From: Planctomycetota bacterium
GTDB taxonomy: Bacteria; Planctomycetota; PUPC01; JACPCR01
Assembly (NCBI GenBank): GCA_030740295.1
Contig: JASLXP010000878.1
Location: 1 to 22,080, forward strand
Direction of reading: 5' to 3'
DNA: 22,080 nt
Made by a program: the position numbers and the translations under genes. The notes below the pieces were generated by a model, which had not been told where the DNA came from, ran no database searches, and worked only from the letters and a program-made list of their open reading frames with translations. Of the stretch, positions 13,585-22,080 are shown one piece after another (the first letter of the stretch is position 1; each line of letters begins with the position of its first letter).

Positions 13585-14622
13585 TCACTCGGCCTGATTG
13601 CCAACCGGCTCCATCCAGGCATCAAAAACGGCACGGACATTTTCGGCCGGATTGTTCTTGCCCCATTCACACTGGGCAATGACGCCGCCGCTGCCGTGGT
13701 CGAGAGCCCGTCGGACCCGCGCGACTGCATTGGTGACATCATCCACCGAGCCAAAAGGCAAGACCTGCTGGCGATCAATCTCTCCCCAGAAGGTAATCCT
13801 GCCTCTGAATCGCCGGCCAATGTCTTCGATGTCCATGCAGAACAGTTGGCTGTTCACCGCGTCCACGCCAATCTCGATGAGGTCTTCGTAGATTGCAGAG
13901 ATGTGCCCATCGCTGTGCATGAACACTCTCTTGCCTGAGGAGCGGATGATCTCGCAGTACTGCCGGTAGAGGGGTTTGAAAAAATGTCGCCACATTTCCG
14001 GTGCGATCAACAGCGAAGTCTGGCTCCCCCAGTCATCGGAAAAAGATATCGCATCGACATCCGTCCTGGCCCAGCCCTCGACGGCCTTCAGGCCAAACTC
14101 GTGAACCATATCGAGGAGCTTCCGAAACTCGGCCGTATCGTAGGCCATATCCATAAATAGAGCCTCTGACCCGCGGAGGAACTGCATGCGCTCGAAGGGC
14201 TGTGCGCCGCTGCCCGCTAACATGAACATGGGCTGACCGGCGAGGTTCAGTTCCTGGGCCTGGTTGGCGGCATCCCAGTTCGCATTGTCGACAATTTCCC
14301 ACGGCGGCTGGTACGATTCAAGCGCCGACCAATCGGACAGCGGCGGCTCTTTGACTTCGCCCACCACGCCATCCTCGGCCGATTCCCAAACGCTGCCCCA
14401 GTCGTCTAGGTAAGTTCCCTTCCGGCCCTTTTCGCCGCGAGAGCGGTCCCCTTGAGCCAATACGCCACCAGGCCCTGTGAAATCTCCGGGGAAATCGTTC
14501 AGTAGTGCCTTCAACTCGTCATTGGCAAACATGCCGACCCAGGGCAGACACCAGAGTTGGCGCGGCGCACGGTCGACCGGTTTGAAATCCAGCGTCCTGA
14601 GAACTCTCTCACGGGCATTCAC
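13585..14622 (-). CDS. Uroporphyrinogen decarboxylase (URO-D)-family protein, methyltransferase-like
   Basis: A 345-residue protein of the URO-D superfamily (COG0407-like). It resembles the divergent members that act in corrinoid-dependent methyl transfer or as uncharacterised enzymes more than HemE. Landmarks are MNARERVLRTLDFKPVDRAP at the N-terminus, ISFSDDWGSQ (D196, D197), FMHSDGH (H236, H240) and IAQCEWG (C318). The His...Cys pair is where MtaA-type methyltransferases bind zinc. The start is GTG at 14622, supported by a strong GGAGG (14631-14635) with 8-nt spacing. No corrinoid-binding protein is nearby, so the substrate is unknown. It lies upstream of the PilT-like gene with a possible pseudogene between them. 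Confidence 0.88.
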   Translation of the reverse strand: MNARERVLRTLDFKPVDRAPRQLWCLPWVGMFANDELKALLNDFPGDFTGPGGVLAQGDRSRGEKGRKGTYLDDWGSVWESAEDGVVGEVKEPPLSDWSALESYQPPWEIVDNANWDAANQAQELNLAGQPMFMLAGSGAQPFERMQFLRGSEALFMDMAYDTAEFRKLLDMVHEFGLKAVEGWARTDVDAISFSDDWGSQTSLLIAPEMWRHFFKPLYRQYCEIIRSSGKRVFMHSDGHISAIYEDLIEIGVDAVNSQLFCMDIEDIGRRFRGRITFWGEIDRQQVLPFGSVDDVTNAVARVRRALDHGSGGVIAQCEWGKNNPAENVRAVFDAWMEPVGNQAE

Positions 14623-14630
14623 TTGTTGGT

Positions 14631-14635
14631 CCTCC
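14631..14635 (-). promoter_or_regulatory. Shine-Dalgarno GGAGG for the URO-D-family gene
   Basis: ccggaggacc on the minus strand places GGAGG 8 nt before a GTG codon. This decides the non-ATG start at 14622. Confidence 0.7.
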
Positions 14636-14687
14636 GGTAGGTCCTGAAATCTGGCAGTGTTGAAATTATGGAGTGTTGCTAACTTTT

Positions 14688-14715
14688 GGTCATCTTAATT
14701 TCTTTCTTGATGACC
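14688..14715. promoter_or_regulatory. 7-bp inverted repeat in the spacer upstream of the URO-D-family gene
   Basis: ggtcatc (14688-14694) and gatgacc (14709-14715) are perfect reverse complements with a 14-nt AT-rich loop, in the 128-bp spacer between the large gene and the URO-D gene. It could be an operator or a weak transcript-end structure. No convincing promoter boxes were identified. Confidence 0.3.
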
Positions 14716-14750
14716 GGGTGTCGGATGTGCGAATGACTTCGCGGCTTTTT

Positions 14751-17700
14751 CTACCGAGGTGGTCCATCAGTGACGTTGTGAATGATCCGTAAAGACTTCA
14801 AGTAACCACTGAACCACCAGGCGTTGCCCGGCGCATCGTGATTCTTGCCTCCTTTGCCATAACCACCAAAACCGCAGGGCCCGATATTCAGCCCGGGGCC
14901 GGAGCAGGGAAAACTCTGTTCCTTATCGTTTACTCGCAGACGCATGGATGTGAAATCATAAACGGCCGACACTTTCGACCAACGGTCAGCAGCAATTTGG
15001 AGGTCGGACTTGAATGAGTAATGCTTGCCGCCTTGCGCGCTGAAGGAACCTCCAAGTTTGCCGGCCTGCATGAAAAGCATCAGTGAGCTGGCACGGAGTG
15101 AGCGGTGCATGAACAGGTACTGAGGCTTCTTGTCCGTAGATGGGAATATCTCGAAAGTGAGGGTGAACGGCCCGTGTCGCGGCAGAGCCTCACGGGGCAG
15201 GAGAAAGTAGTTGCCGATCCCGTCGAATTCGAGACAGGGGTGACCATCCCGCATCTTCCGAGTGGGCGCGGTCCTGTGCGCGTCCACTGGATACTGATAC
15301 GTGCCGAAGCGAAATAGCGTGGCTGAAACTCCTCCTCCGTTTCCGCCGCGTCCCGAGCTGGAGTCGACGTATCCGCCAAGCTGACCCCAGAAAGGGCGAC
15401 CGGCATCTGTGTGCAAGATAGAACCGTACTTCGGTGTGAAATCGTACGAGCAATCAGGGATGCGCACTTCCCGGACCTGGACGTTAACCGGATGCTGTTT
15501 GCTGTCCGAGTAGGCGCGAAGGTCGACAGAAGGTCCACCCATTGCCTCTGGCAGAAGCAAAGGGACGCTGCGGTATGTCTTTCCAGACTTTGACGTCACT
15601 CGCATGTGAAACTGCGACGTCGGGAGCTCTGGTTTCACACGCGCGGTGAAAGAGACCCGCGATCGGTCCAAGTGCCTGGGCATATCAGGCTGCTTCCAGT
15701 ACTCCCCAACCGTCATGGTAAGGCCGTCCGGATGTGTTTCAGAGTAAATGCCGTTTTCAATAATCTGCTTGACGGGGATTACAGTTTTAAAAAGGTTGAA
15801 ATCGAACTCCAGCCTGGCGGCTTCCGCTCTCTTCCTGGGGAGGGCCGCGTATACCCACCTCAGGTGGCTGCCCACTGGCGTCCGTATTTCGACTTTATCC
15901 TCCTGGACGTTAAGTGTGGGGGGCGGCTGGTGAAGGTGAAGGTTGTTAAAACGCCAGTCGCAGGTGGCACCGTGCATCGTCAATGTCCCCGACAGGTCCT
16001 GTTTTCGCAGCGAACGAAACTCAATCCATAGAAGAAGCTGGTCCCTGCTGTCGCGAAAGAATTCGTTATCGGGATCTACGGCATAAACGACATCGTCATC
16101 CTCCAGAACTTCCACCAGTGCGATCTTCTCATTGCATTCGAACGTGCCCGCCACCAAGGCCCGCCCGTCTCCACCGAGGGCACCGAGGGCGGGGAGCTGG
16201 CCAAATGTGAAAGATGCTCTATTCGGCCTTATCAGGTCACGGATCGGCTGCTTCACGAACTTGTAGTCCCAGTTCCAGGTTGCCCGTACCTGTATGTGAT
16301 GCAATCCTCGGTCAATGATGATCGCCTGCTGATCTTTGTAGCCTTCGATGTTAAGGACGGGTATCAGCGACGGGTAAGCGGCGAGTTCCTCGGACGGGAC
16401 TGTGCAGGTCTGAGCCTGAAGCCGGCCGGTATGAAACACCAGTGGATCGAGCTTCCGAACAAGATTGCCGGCATGGTCGAAGAGCTGAAGCTGGACCCTG
16501 TAGCTGTGCTTCTTCAGCGAGTCGGGAACATTCAGCAGCTCGACCTCGAGTTTTTCACCAAGCGTGAGAAGCTTCCGGTAGCTTACGATCAGGTCAGGCA
16601 GGGAAGTGTCGTCGCCGGGAGCTGGTGCGAGCGCTTTCCCACGCAACCGGCTCATGTAGTAGCGCAGGATTCGTTGTGTGGTGAACGAATTGTAGACCGT
16701 GGGACGGAAGCAGGTATTTTCGTTTACCTCATCCCACTCCGGCAGAACGATGACATCGGGTCGTGCGTCCATCGCTGCTTCGAAGGAATTGCGGAGGGTC
16801 TTTGTCCCGTCTTCTTGCAGACCGAGTGACAGATCGGCGTTGTAGTGCGAGTGGTATGCGCTGAGACCCAGAAACTTGTGCCGGTATCTCGCCTCCGACA
16901 GGACACTCTTGTAGATGGGAATGAGAAGCTCGCGATAGAACTCCCTGTCAAAAGTCCGGTTCTTCCGTTTCAGGGCGGCCGCGTAGTTGAAGTAGAGGCC
17001 GTCACAGACATCGAGATAGGAACGCAGAAATGCCTTGCATTCATCAACCTCTTCCCTGGCAATTGCGATTCCCTCCTGGAAATCACTCTTGAATCTGACC
17101 GGTTTCGTGAGTGCTGGTAAGAAGATGAAACAGTCACCGTAACGGTCTCGCAGACTGCTGAGTACCTTCTTCCATTCCGAAGGTTTCAACGCGCTGGCGA
17201 CGTAAGACGTGACCAGGATCTTGCCTTTGATCCGAACGGTGTTCCTGCATTTCAGCGCGTTCTTCAGGACTTCAGCCTTGGCTTCGATATTGCCGTTTGG
17301 GATGAACTCCGGCAGCAAGACGAACTCTCTGGGAGCAGCGCGCTCGGTGAGCTCGAACATCCCCATGCGATCTTTAGTCTCCGGGAAGAAGGCCAGACCA
17401 TCCAGGCCATACTGCTCGACGACATCCATCATCCGAACGTAACTCGGGTAAGGGGTGACGTACTTCCTGGGAACGCGCAGGGCGCGATCGACGAGTAACG
17501 GGCGATCGATCCACTTGCGCATGTAGTTCCTTTCCAATCCATATTTCATTTGCGCCCTCGAGAATACCAGCGTGCGATCGACAAGCGGCTTCCTGCTCGA
17601 TGCCTCCCGCTGCAACTGCATCAGGACGTCTTTCATCTCTCGGGCATCCTCATCTTTCCTCTTCTCGACATCCACGATTCGGACGCTCTTCACTAACAAC

Positions 17701-18386
17701 TCAGTCGGAGCGCCTGCGGTGTTAATGGAGATTGTCAGATAGCGCGCCTCTGGCCTGGTCCGGAACGTCAAAGAACGGATAGTCCAGATGTTTCGCTGGT
17801 GCGCCTGGACGGATCTGTCTTTGACTCCGGTTCTTGGGTAAGGCGTGATCGGACGCCGGTTCGGATCCGCGTATTCTCTCACCCACAGGCTGACGCTGGA
17901 GTCGGGGGCCGATCCAAGTAGCTTGAGTAGAGCCTGAACACGGTACTGGCGCCGAGGCTCGATCCTGATATGGGCTGTGTGGATCACTGCAAACCCCTTT
18001 GCCGATGTCGTACTTGCCAGCAAGAGCGGCTGACCGGGCTCGGACAGCCAGTCCGGGGCCGCAAGAATGCTGGCATCTCCGGTGGTCTGATTACTCAGGG
18101 CGCCGGCATTGAATTCCAGAACTGCCTTGTCCCCGAGGTCAGGTATCTTGCTGCTGCGAGGCGGGGTTTCCGGCCGCGCAGGGGGCGCTGTCTCTGCTTC
18201 AGCCGCCACACACAGGAGCATCGCAACAATGGGAATCAGAAGAACACGGACGAGGGTCCGCGGCACTTGCACACGAGATTCCGTGGAGCAATTCTGGTCA
18301 CTTAGGTGAATAGCAATGGCGCCTGTAGGCCCGTGGGACATGAGACAGCATCGGAGGGGCGGAATCATGGATGCGAAAGGCATCAT
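14751..18386 (-). CDS. Large secreted protein with GH71/GH99-like TIM-barrel region and C-terminal LamG-like domain
   Basis: About 1211 codons. A hydrophobic signal peptide (VRVLLIPIVAMLLCVAAEA, about 46-64) is preceded by roughly 40 unusual residues. The first ATG overlaps the upstream stop as ATGA (18383-18386), while GTG codons near residue 39-41 are an alternative start giving a normal leader. Residues about 85-240 look like a beta-sandwich binding module. Residues about 300-590 (KYVTPYPSYVRMMDVVEQYG, then ILVTSYV, DGLYFNYAA and LPEWDEVNENTCFRPT) resemble a GH71/GH99-type barrel, with E550 and nearby acids as candidate catalytic residues. Residues about 600-1000 are further beta-rich modules. 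Residues about 1050-1205 form a concanavalin-A/LamG-like fold ending in WWFSGYLKSLRI. It probably acts on an extracellular glycan and is co-expressed with its upstream partner. Confidence 0.75.
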   Translation of the reverse strand: MMPFASMIPPLRCCLMSHGPTGAIAIHLSDQNCSTESRVQVPRTLVRVLLIPIVAMLLCVAAEAETAPPARPETPPRSSKIPDLGDKAVLEFNAGALSNQTTGDASILAAPDWLSEPGQPLLLASTTSAKGFAVIHTAHIRIEPRRQYRVQALLKLLGSAPDSSVSLWVREYADPNRRPITPYPRTGVKDRSVQAHQRNIWTIRSLTFRTRPEARYLTISINTAGAPTELLVKSVRIVDVEKRKDEDAREMKDVLMQLQREASSRKPLVDRTLVFSRAQMKYGLERNYMRKWIDRPLLVDRALRVPRKYVTPYPSYVRMMDVVEQYGLDGLAFFPETKDRMGMFELTERAAPREFVLLPEFIPNGNIEAKAEVLKNALKCRNTVRIKGKILVTSYVASALKPSEWKKVLSSLRDRYGDCFIFLPALTKPVRFKSDFQEGIAIAREEVDECKAFLRSYLDVCDGLYFNYAAALKRKNRTFDREFYRELLIPIYKSVLSEARYRHKFLGLSAYHSHYNADLSLGLQEDGTKTLRNSFEAAMDARPDVIVLPEWDEVNENTCFRPTVYNSFTTQRILRYYMSRLRGKALAPAPGDDTSLPDLIVSYRKLLTLGEKLEVELLNVPDSLKKHSYRVQLQLFDHAGNLVRKLDPLVFHTGRLQAQTCTVPSEELAAYPSLIPVLNIEGYKDQQAIIIDRGLHHIQVRATWNWDYKFVKQPIRDLIRPNRASFTFGQLPALGALGGDGRALVAGTFECNEKIALVEVLEDDDVVYAVDPDNEFFRDSRDQLLLWIEFRSLRKQDLSGTLTMHGATCDWRFNNLHLHQPPPTLNVQEDKVEIRTPVGSHLRWVYAALPRKRAEAARLEFDFNLFKTVIPVKQIIENGIYSETHPDGLTMTVGEYWKQPDMPRHLDRSRVSFTARVKPELPTSQFHMRVTSKSGKTYRSVPLLLPEAMGGPSVDLRAYSDSKQHPVNVQVREVRIPDCSYDFTPKYGSILHTDAGRPFWGQLGGYVDSSSGRGGNGGGVSATLFRFGTYQYPVDAHRTAPTRKMRDGHPCLEFDGIGNYFLLPREALPRHGPFTLTFEIFPSTDKKPQYLFMHRSLRASSLMLFMQAGKLGGSFSAQGGKHYSFKSDLQIAADRWSKVSAVYDFTSMRLRVNDKEQSFPCSGPGLNIGPCGFGGYGKGGKNHDAPGNAWWFSGYLKSLRIIHNVTDGPPR

Positions 18387-21300
18387 TCAGTTCGCGTTTC
18401 CGGCGGAGGATTCAGCCAATAGAGTCGAGTCGCAACCTTCGGCAACTTCGCGACAAACGATTGTCCATTCTGAGTCATGACTTCACCAGAATAGGCGTCG
18501 ACGACTCGGCCGGCTCCGGGCAGGGCGATGTCTAACTGCACATCGCCTTCGTACCCGTTGTGCAGCATCAGAAGACGGTTGTCGACTTTCATCACCACGT
18601 CGCGATTACTGTAGAGATGGACACCGGCGTAACGTGCCACACCGCGCAGCAGGTCTGAATTCATTCGAGGCACTGCGCAGTAAACAGTTTTCCAGTCACC
18701 CATGTCTCTGACTGCGAGGGCGGCCTTTCCGTCGGGATACTTGCCGAGTACGACTGCTTCCGGATCCTCAACATGGAAAACGGGGCCGAACGCGGGAGGA
18801 TGGAGTTCGCGCGACAGTGCGTAACTGAACGGCTGAATCCTGCAGCCTGCACCGTCAGCCAGGCGATCCGTAACAGGATGCTTTGTGTCGGTCACCTTGT
18901 ATTCCATCAGTTCTCTCTCGGACTTCTTAGTCACACGGATTCCTGTGACGCGTTCGATGTTGCTCACCTTGAGGCCGGTCTGGCGGCTGACGTAACCGGG
19001 CGCGTAGAAGAAGAGTAACGTCTTACCATCTCGTTTGAGGCCCTCGATTGCCTGTCGATCGAACGGTGTAAGGTAGAAAGTGTTAAGGAAGATGTAGAGC
19101 TTGTAGTTTTCGCGGACAGCCTGGTGTGAGATGTCCTCCAACGTGTAGATGTCGTACGGCGCCCCCATCTTGCCCATCGCGTCCCATAACGTGTGCGGGA
19201 TCAGGTTGTGGTAAATCGGCGCGGCTCGGTAAAGGTCGTGGTAACGCGCGGTCTTGCCTGAGGTGATCACGGCGATCTCGGAGACTGACGACCTTGGCCG
19301 TTTGAGTGCATCCTGGTGGATTCGCATCGTCTTCCCAATGGTGTCGAGGATGCCGGGGTCCATGAAGAAGCCGACCGCATCCCGTCCGCTATGGCGGCTC
19401 CAGTCAGCAAACCAGTACCCTGCACCGTCGATGATGGTTCCCGCCACATCGCGTTTGAGTACGGCCTCGGTCTCGGTATCGCTGCGCAGGCGACCGTAAG
19501 TTGTGGGCCCGGCGACGAAGGTTCGATGATCGTGTTCACCCATCAGGAGCTTTCCGTGAAGGCGCACAGAATCATGGGTGAATGATGTGTAGTAACTCGT
19601 TCCCGCCCGGCGGTTGCTATACGGCGTGGGCGCGGCGAAGAAGTCCCAGTCTGGGTTCTGCAGCCTTTCGTGCAGGTCGAAGTTATTGTTCTGAAACCAC
19701 CCACCCGGATTGTTGTAACCGCGCAGTGCCGCGACGTTGTATCCGTAGTAAGTGCCAACGACTATGGGCCTACCTGCCTCGCTCCTGATCGTCTTCATCA
19801 ACCGCGAATAGAAGCGACCCATGACCCCTGAGAGCCATTCCGCGTAGTCGAATGTCATCGCACTGCCCAATGGGTCGCGGAAGACACCACCATCTGCCCC
19901 CTCCGCCACCAATTCGGCAATCTTCGGTCGCGCCGTGTCGAACGTTAGATCTTCATCTTGCCAGGCATCTCGCAGTGCTGCCGCCGAACCTTTGTACTTC
20001 GTCTTCAGCCAAACCCGAAACTCAGCAATGGCCTGCGGGTTGTAGTCGCCGAAGGTCATCTTAGCCCTGTCCTTTTGAAACAGGTTGTCCTCAACCCCGC
20101 CCATCGACGAATCCGGCGCGCCGCAAGCCATGGGCAGATACCCGGCGATGCGGTCGTAGTACGGCTGCTTGTGAAGGTGAGCGATGACTTGCCTCACAAA
20201 CTGGTGGATTTCGTCGTTGTACTTGGCAGATGAGAAACAGACCGGACCAAGCTTTCCGAACGCGGTGACAAGCCGCTCCTTGGGGTTACGTTTCAGCCAG
20301 TCGCCCCCCGGCCGCAGATCAAAATCAACGAGTAGCACTGCGCCCGGATCAGTTCGCAGCACGGCTCTGATGCGTTTGTCGAGATGCCCACAGGTCCGCT
20401 CGAGCATTTCGGGGGTCTCATCGTAGGTGAGCGGATGAGCCTTGACGTGGTAAAGGTGAATGCCCGTCTGTGAGTAGTAGTGGAATCTATCGAAGGAGGG
20501 GTCAGTGAATGACCATGCGGCCGGCGGAGTCTTCTGGCCACCCATATCCAGCGCCGCAGACCCTTGTTCAAACCTGGCAGTAGCGCTGTGAAGTGCCGGG
20601 GCAGCTTCTGGGTCGAAGCGCCTGATGTGGATTTTGGCCACTTCGTCAGTTTTCTCTCCTTCGGCGTTGAGGATTTCGAGAGTGGATCCTTGCTTTCTGC
20701 CGAACGCATGTAATCGCACGAAAGTCATCCCGTCAGGAGAGTGTTCGGGCAGACGAAAGTTGAATTTGAGGAGACCTTCCTGGCCGGGAGTCCACTGCGT
20801 CGTCGGTGTTTGTGGTTCCATCAGCACTTTGGCAATGGAAAAATTCTCCCACATGGGAAACTCCGACTTGTCGCCTGTTTCAAGGAGAAATGCGTAGTCG
20901 TCCTTAAGTTTCCGCGGAGCCTGCATACCCACTTCAACGGTCACGGTTTGACCGGGACGCGGCTTGGATGGATGAATGGTGACCCGTGTCAGCGATGCTT
21001 CTTCAATTTCCTTTGACCTCTGGCGGTTCCGCAGTTGCTCCAGAATCGGCTGATTCGGTCCGCGCACGGCCAACGATGTCAGAGCCAGTTCCGCTGGGTC
21101 GGCCTCTCTGATCACGACGCGCACACGGCCGGTCGAGGTTTCTTCGAAACTCGAGGTCAGGTCACGCTGGTCCGGCGCTTCATCGACCGCCTGGAGTAAT
21201 TTCCACTTATCGTCTGCCCACCCGAAGACAGAATACGCAGAGACACTTCCTGCCTTCTGCTGGCGCAGGACAACTTCGTTTATTCTTAAAGGCACTTCCC

Positions 21301-22080
21301 ACCGCACCTCGACCCATTGAGGAAGCGAATCGTCAAAAGGCTGCCACGCGGACGCGTCGGTTCCATCGACGAGGTTGTCAGAGTACAGTGACTCGAAGTT
21401 CTTGAAGGACGATGCCAGCGCGAACGCGCCATTCGAATCGAGAGCGATGTTGCCCTCGATAGGTTTTGGAAAAGCTGATTGGGCGCGCTTGTCTGGTTCT
21501 TGAGTCGATATCGACTTCGCCCCTGCTTCATACGCTTCCTTGACCTCGTCGCCAGACATGGCCCTCGGCCAGATAGCCACCTCGTCGATAGCGTTCCGCT
21601 CCTTGCCGAGGTAGAGCCAGCCCGGAGCCGGCGTGCCGACCGCTATCTCCCATCGGCCCTGTGAAGGAAGCGTAATGGCGGGAGCTTTGCCCCCAGGTTT
21701 TCCGTCAACGAAGAGCCGGTAATTCTCCGCATTCCAGGTCACCGCGAGATGATGCCACTCCCCCTTCTGCCACGACTCGATAGGCACTCGGATCATCGAG
21801 TTCTGCTTCCCCTTGACTGTATTTTGAACGAGCAGAACGAGGTCGTTCGCGTTCCAGTATTTGTAGAGGATGAGCCTTACGTAATCGCGTTTGATCTCTG
21901 TGAATCTGATTCGGGTGAAGAAAACGAAATGCCTCGAAGACGCGGGCGCCCAGTCTTCTGGCCGCACCCACAGCATCAGCGTGCCTCTGGGCGGGTGGAA
22001 ACCGTTGTTGAGGAAGAAGCTGCACTTGTTCTTGCCCCCCAGAACCCGGGCCTGCCCCTTCACCCCTTGCACGAACGGCC
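18383..22080 (-). CDS. Large LamG-discoidin-GH42-like glycoside hydrolase, 5' partial
   Basis: At least 1229 codons, open to the window edge. The first start-like codon (GTG 22072) lies inside a LamG strand, so the N-terminus and signal peptide lie outside. Residues 1-185 are LamG-like (WHHLAVTWNAENYRLFVDGK, then IDEVAIWPRAMSGDEV). Residues 205-340 are F5/8-type-C/discoidin-like (LVDGTDASAWQPF, then WVEVRWEVPLRINEVVLR). Residues 360-485 are a beta-sandwich. Residues 525-925 are a GH42-like barrel with YNPQAIAEFRVWLKTKY and GKLLMGEHDHRTF, where E846 fits a nucleophile position. Residues 930-1160 resemble the GH42 GATase-like domain, and the end is a small beta domain. It is presumably an extracellular or surface enzyme or binder. 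The stop overlaps the downstream start by four bases (ATGA), implying translational coupling. Confidence 0.82.
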   Translation of the reverse strand, partial: PFVQGVKGQARVLGGKNKCSFFLNNGFHPPRGTLMLWVRPEDWAPASSRHFVFFTRIRFTEIKRDYVRLILYKYWNANDLVLLVQNTVKGKQNSMIRVPIESWQKGEWHHLAVTWNAENYRLFVDGKPGGKAPAITLPSQGRWEIAVGTPAPGWLYLGKERNAIDEVAIWPRAMSGDEVKEAYEAGAKSISTQEPDKRAQSAFPKPIEGNIALDSNGAFALASSFKNFESLYSDNLVDGTDASAWQPFDDSLPQWVEVRWEVPLRINEVVLRQQKAGSVSAYSVFGWADDKWKLLQAVDEAPDQRDLTSSFEETSTGRVRVVIREADPAELALTSLAVRGPNQPILEQLRNRQRSKEIEEASLTRVTIHPSKPRPGQTVTVEVGMQAPRKLKDDYAFLLETGDKSEFPMWENFSIAKVLMEPQTPTTQWTPGQEGLLKFNFRLPEHSPDGMTFVRLHAFGRKQGSTLEILNAEGEKTDEVAKIHIRRFDPEAAPALHSATARFEQGSAALDMGGQKTPPAAWSFTDPSFDRFHYYSQTGIHLYHVKAHPLTYDETPEMLERTCGHLDKRIRAVLRTDPGAVLLVDFDLRPGGDWLKRNPKERLVTAFGKLGPVCFSSAKYNDEIHQFVRQVIAHLHKQPYYDRIAGYLPMACGAPDSSMGGVEDNLFQKDRAKMTFGDYNPQAIAEFRVWLKTKYKGSAAALRDAWQDEDLTFDTARPKIAELVAEGADGGVFRDPLGSAMTFDYAEWLSGVMGRFYSRLMKTIRSEAGRPIVVGTYYGYNVAALRGYNNPGGWFQNNNFDLHERLQNPDWDFFAAPTPYSNRRAGTSYYTSFTHDSVRLHGKLLMGEHDHRTFVAGPTTYGRLRSDTETEAVLKRDVAGTIIDGAGYWFADWSRHSGRDAVGFFMDPGILDTIGKTMRIHQDALKRPRSSVSEIAVITSGKTARYHDLYRAAPIYHNLIPHTLWDAMGKMGAPYDIYTLEDISHQAVRENYKLYIFLNTFYLTPFDRQAIEGLKRDGKTLLFFYAPGYVSRQTGLKVSNIERVTGIRVTKKSERELMEYKVTDTKHPVTDRLADGAGCRIQPFSYALSRELHPPAFGPVFHVEDPEAVVLGKYPDGKAALAVRDMGDWKTVYCAVPRMNSDLLRGVARYAGVHLYSNRDVVMKVDNRLLMLHNGYEGDVQLDIALPGAGRVVDAYSGEVMTQNGQSFVAKLPKVATRLYWLNPPPETRTE

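Noticed and set aside
14660..14685. Possible -10-like box cataat upstream of the URO-D gene
   Set aside because: No matching -35 element at suitable spacing was found, so it is too weak to call a promoter.

Overview
The window is about 22 kb of moderately GC-rich bacterial DNA. Its gene content resembles environmental genomes of the PVC/planctomycete-like lineages (Planctomycetes, Lentisphaerae, Verrucomicrobia, Hydrogenedentes): very large secreted LamG/glycosidase-like proteins, Tat-type Gfo/Idh/MocA proteins, UroD-family methyltransferases, a heparinase II/III-like lyase, and REP-like palindromic repeats between genes. This placement is an inference from family content; there is no rRNA or marker gene. 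No tRNA, rRNA, CRISPR array or transposase was seen.

Layout. (1) 1-2782 (+): the 3' part of a hybrid histidine kinase (GAF-PAS-PAS-HisKA-HATPase-REC), whose last codons lie in a palindromic repeat. (2) 2825-11973 (+): a catabolic-looking cluster made of an MBL-fold protein, a Gfo/Idh/MocA (GH109-like) protein, a two-domain amidohydrolase, a DegT-type PLP protein, a heparinase II/III-like protein and a sugar isomerase/epimerase-type TIM barrel. Two decayed partial gene copies sit on either side of the Gfo/Idh/MocA gene. (3) 11974-12282: a convergent intergenic region with a large nested hairpin. (4) 12283-14622 (-): a PilT-like ATPase, a probable broken secreted-protein fragment, and a UroD-family protein. 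(5) 14751-22080 (-): two translationally coupled giant genes of about 1200 codons each, both carrying LamG-like and glycoside-hydrolase-like modules. The upstream one runs off the window.

Main story. The + strand cluster carries the scars of an old tandem duplication. Directly after the intact MBL gene lies a wreck made of the end of a DegT gene plus two short pieces of a heparinase gene (3613-3745), matching 9073-9156 and 9423-9471. Just before the amidohydrolase lies a wreck of the MBL gene (5860-6169), matching 3250-3613. The simplest reading is that an ancestral MBL-amidohydrolase-DegT-heparinase block was duplicated in tandem. Copy 1 then kept only MBL and copy 2 kept amidohydrolase, DegT and heparinase, with the Gfo/Idh/MocA gene now between the halves. 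The surviving MBL protein has lost most of its metal ligands, the first amidohydrolase domain has also lost its ligands, and the heparinase has a 3' frameshift. The cluster therefore mixes pseudoenzymes with apparently active enzymes.

A plausible but unproven theme is extracellular and intracellular processing of an anionic or amino-sugar-containing glycan: LamG/glycosidase surface proteins, polysaccharide lyase, NAD-dependent GH109-like enzyme, isomerase, PLP aminotransferase and amidohydrolase.
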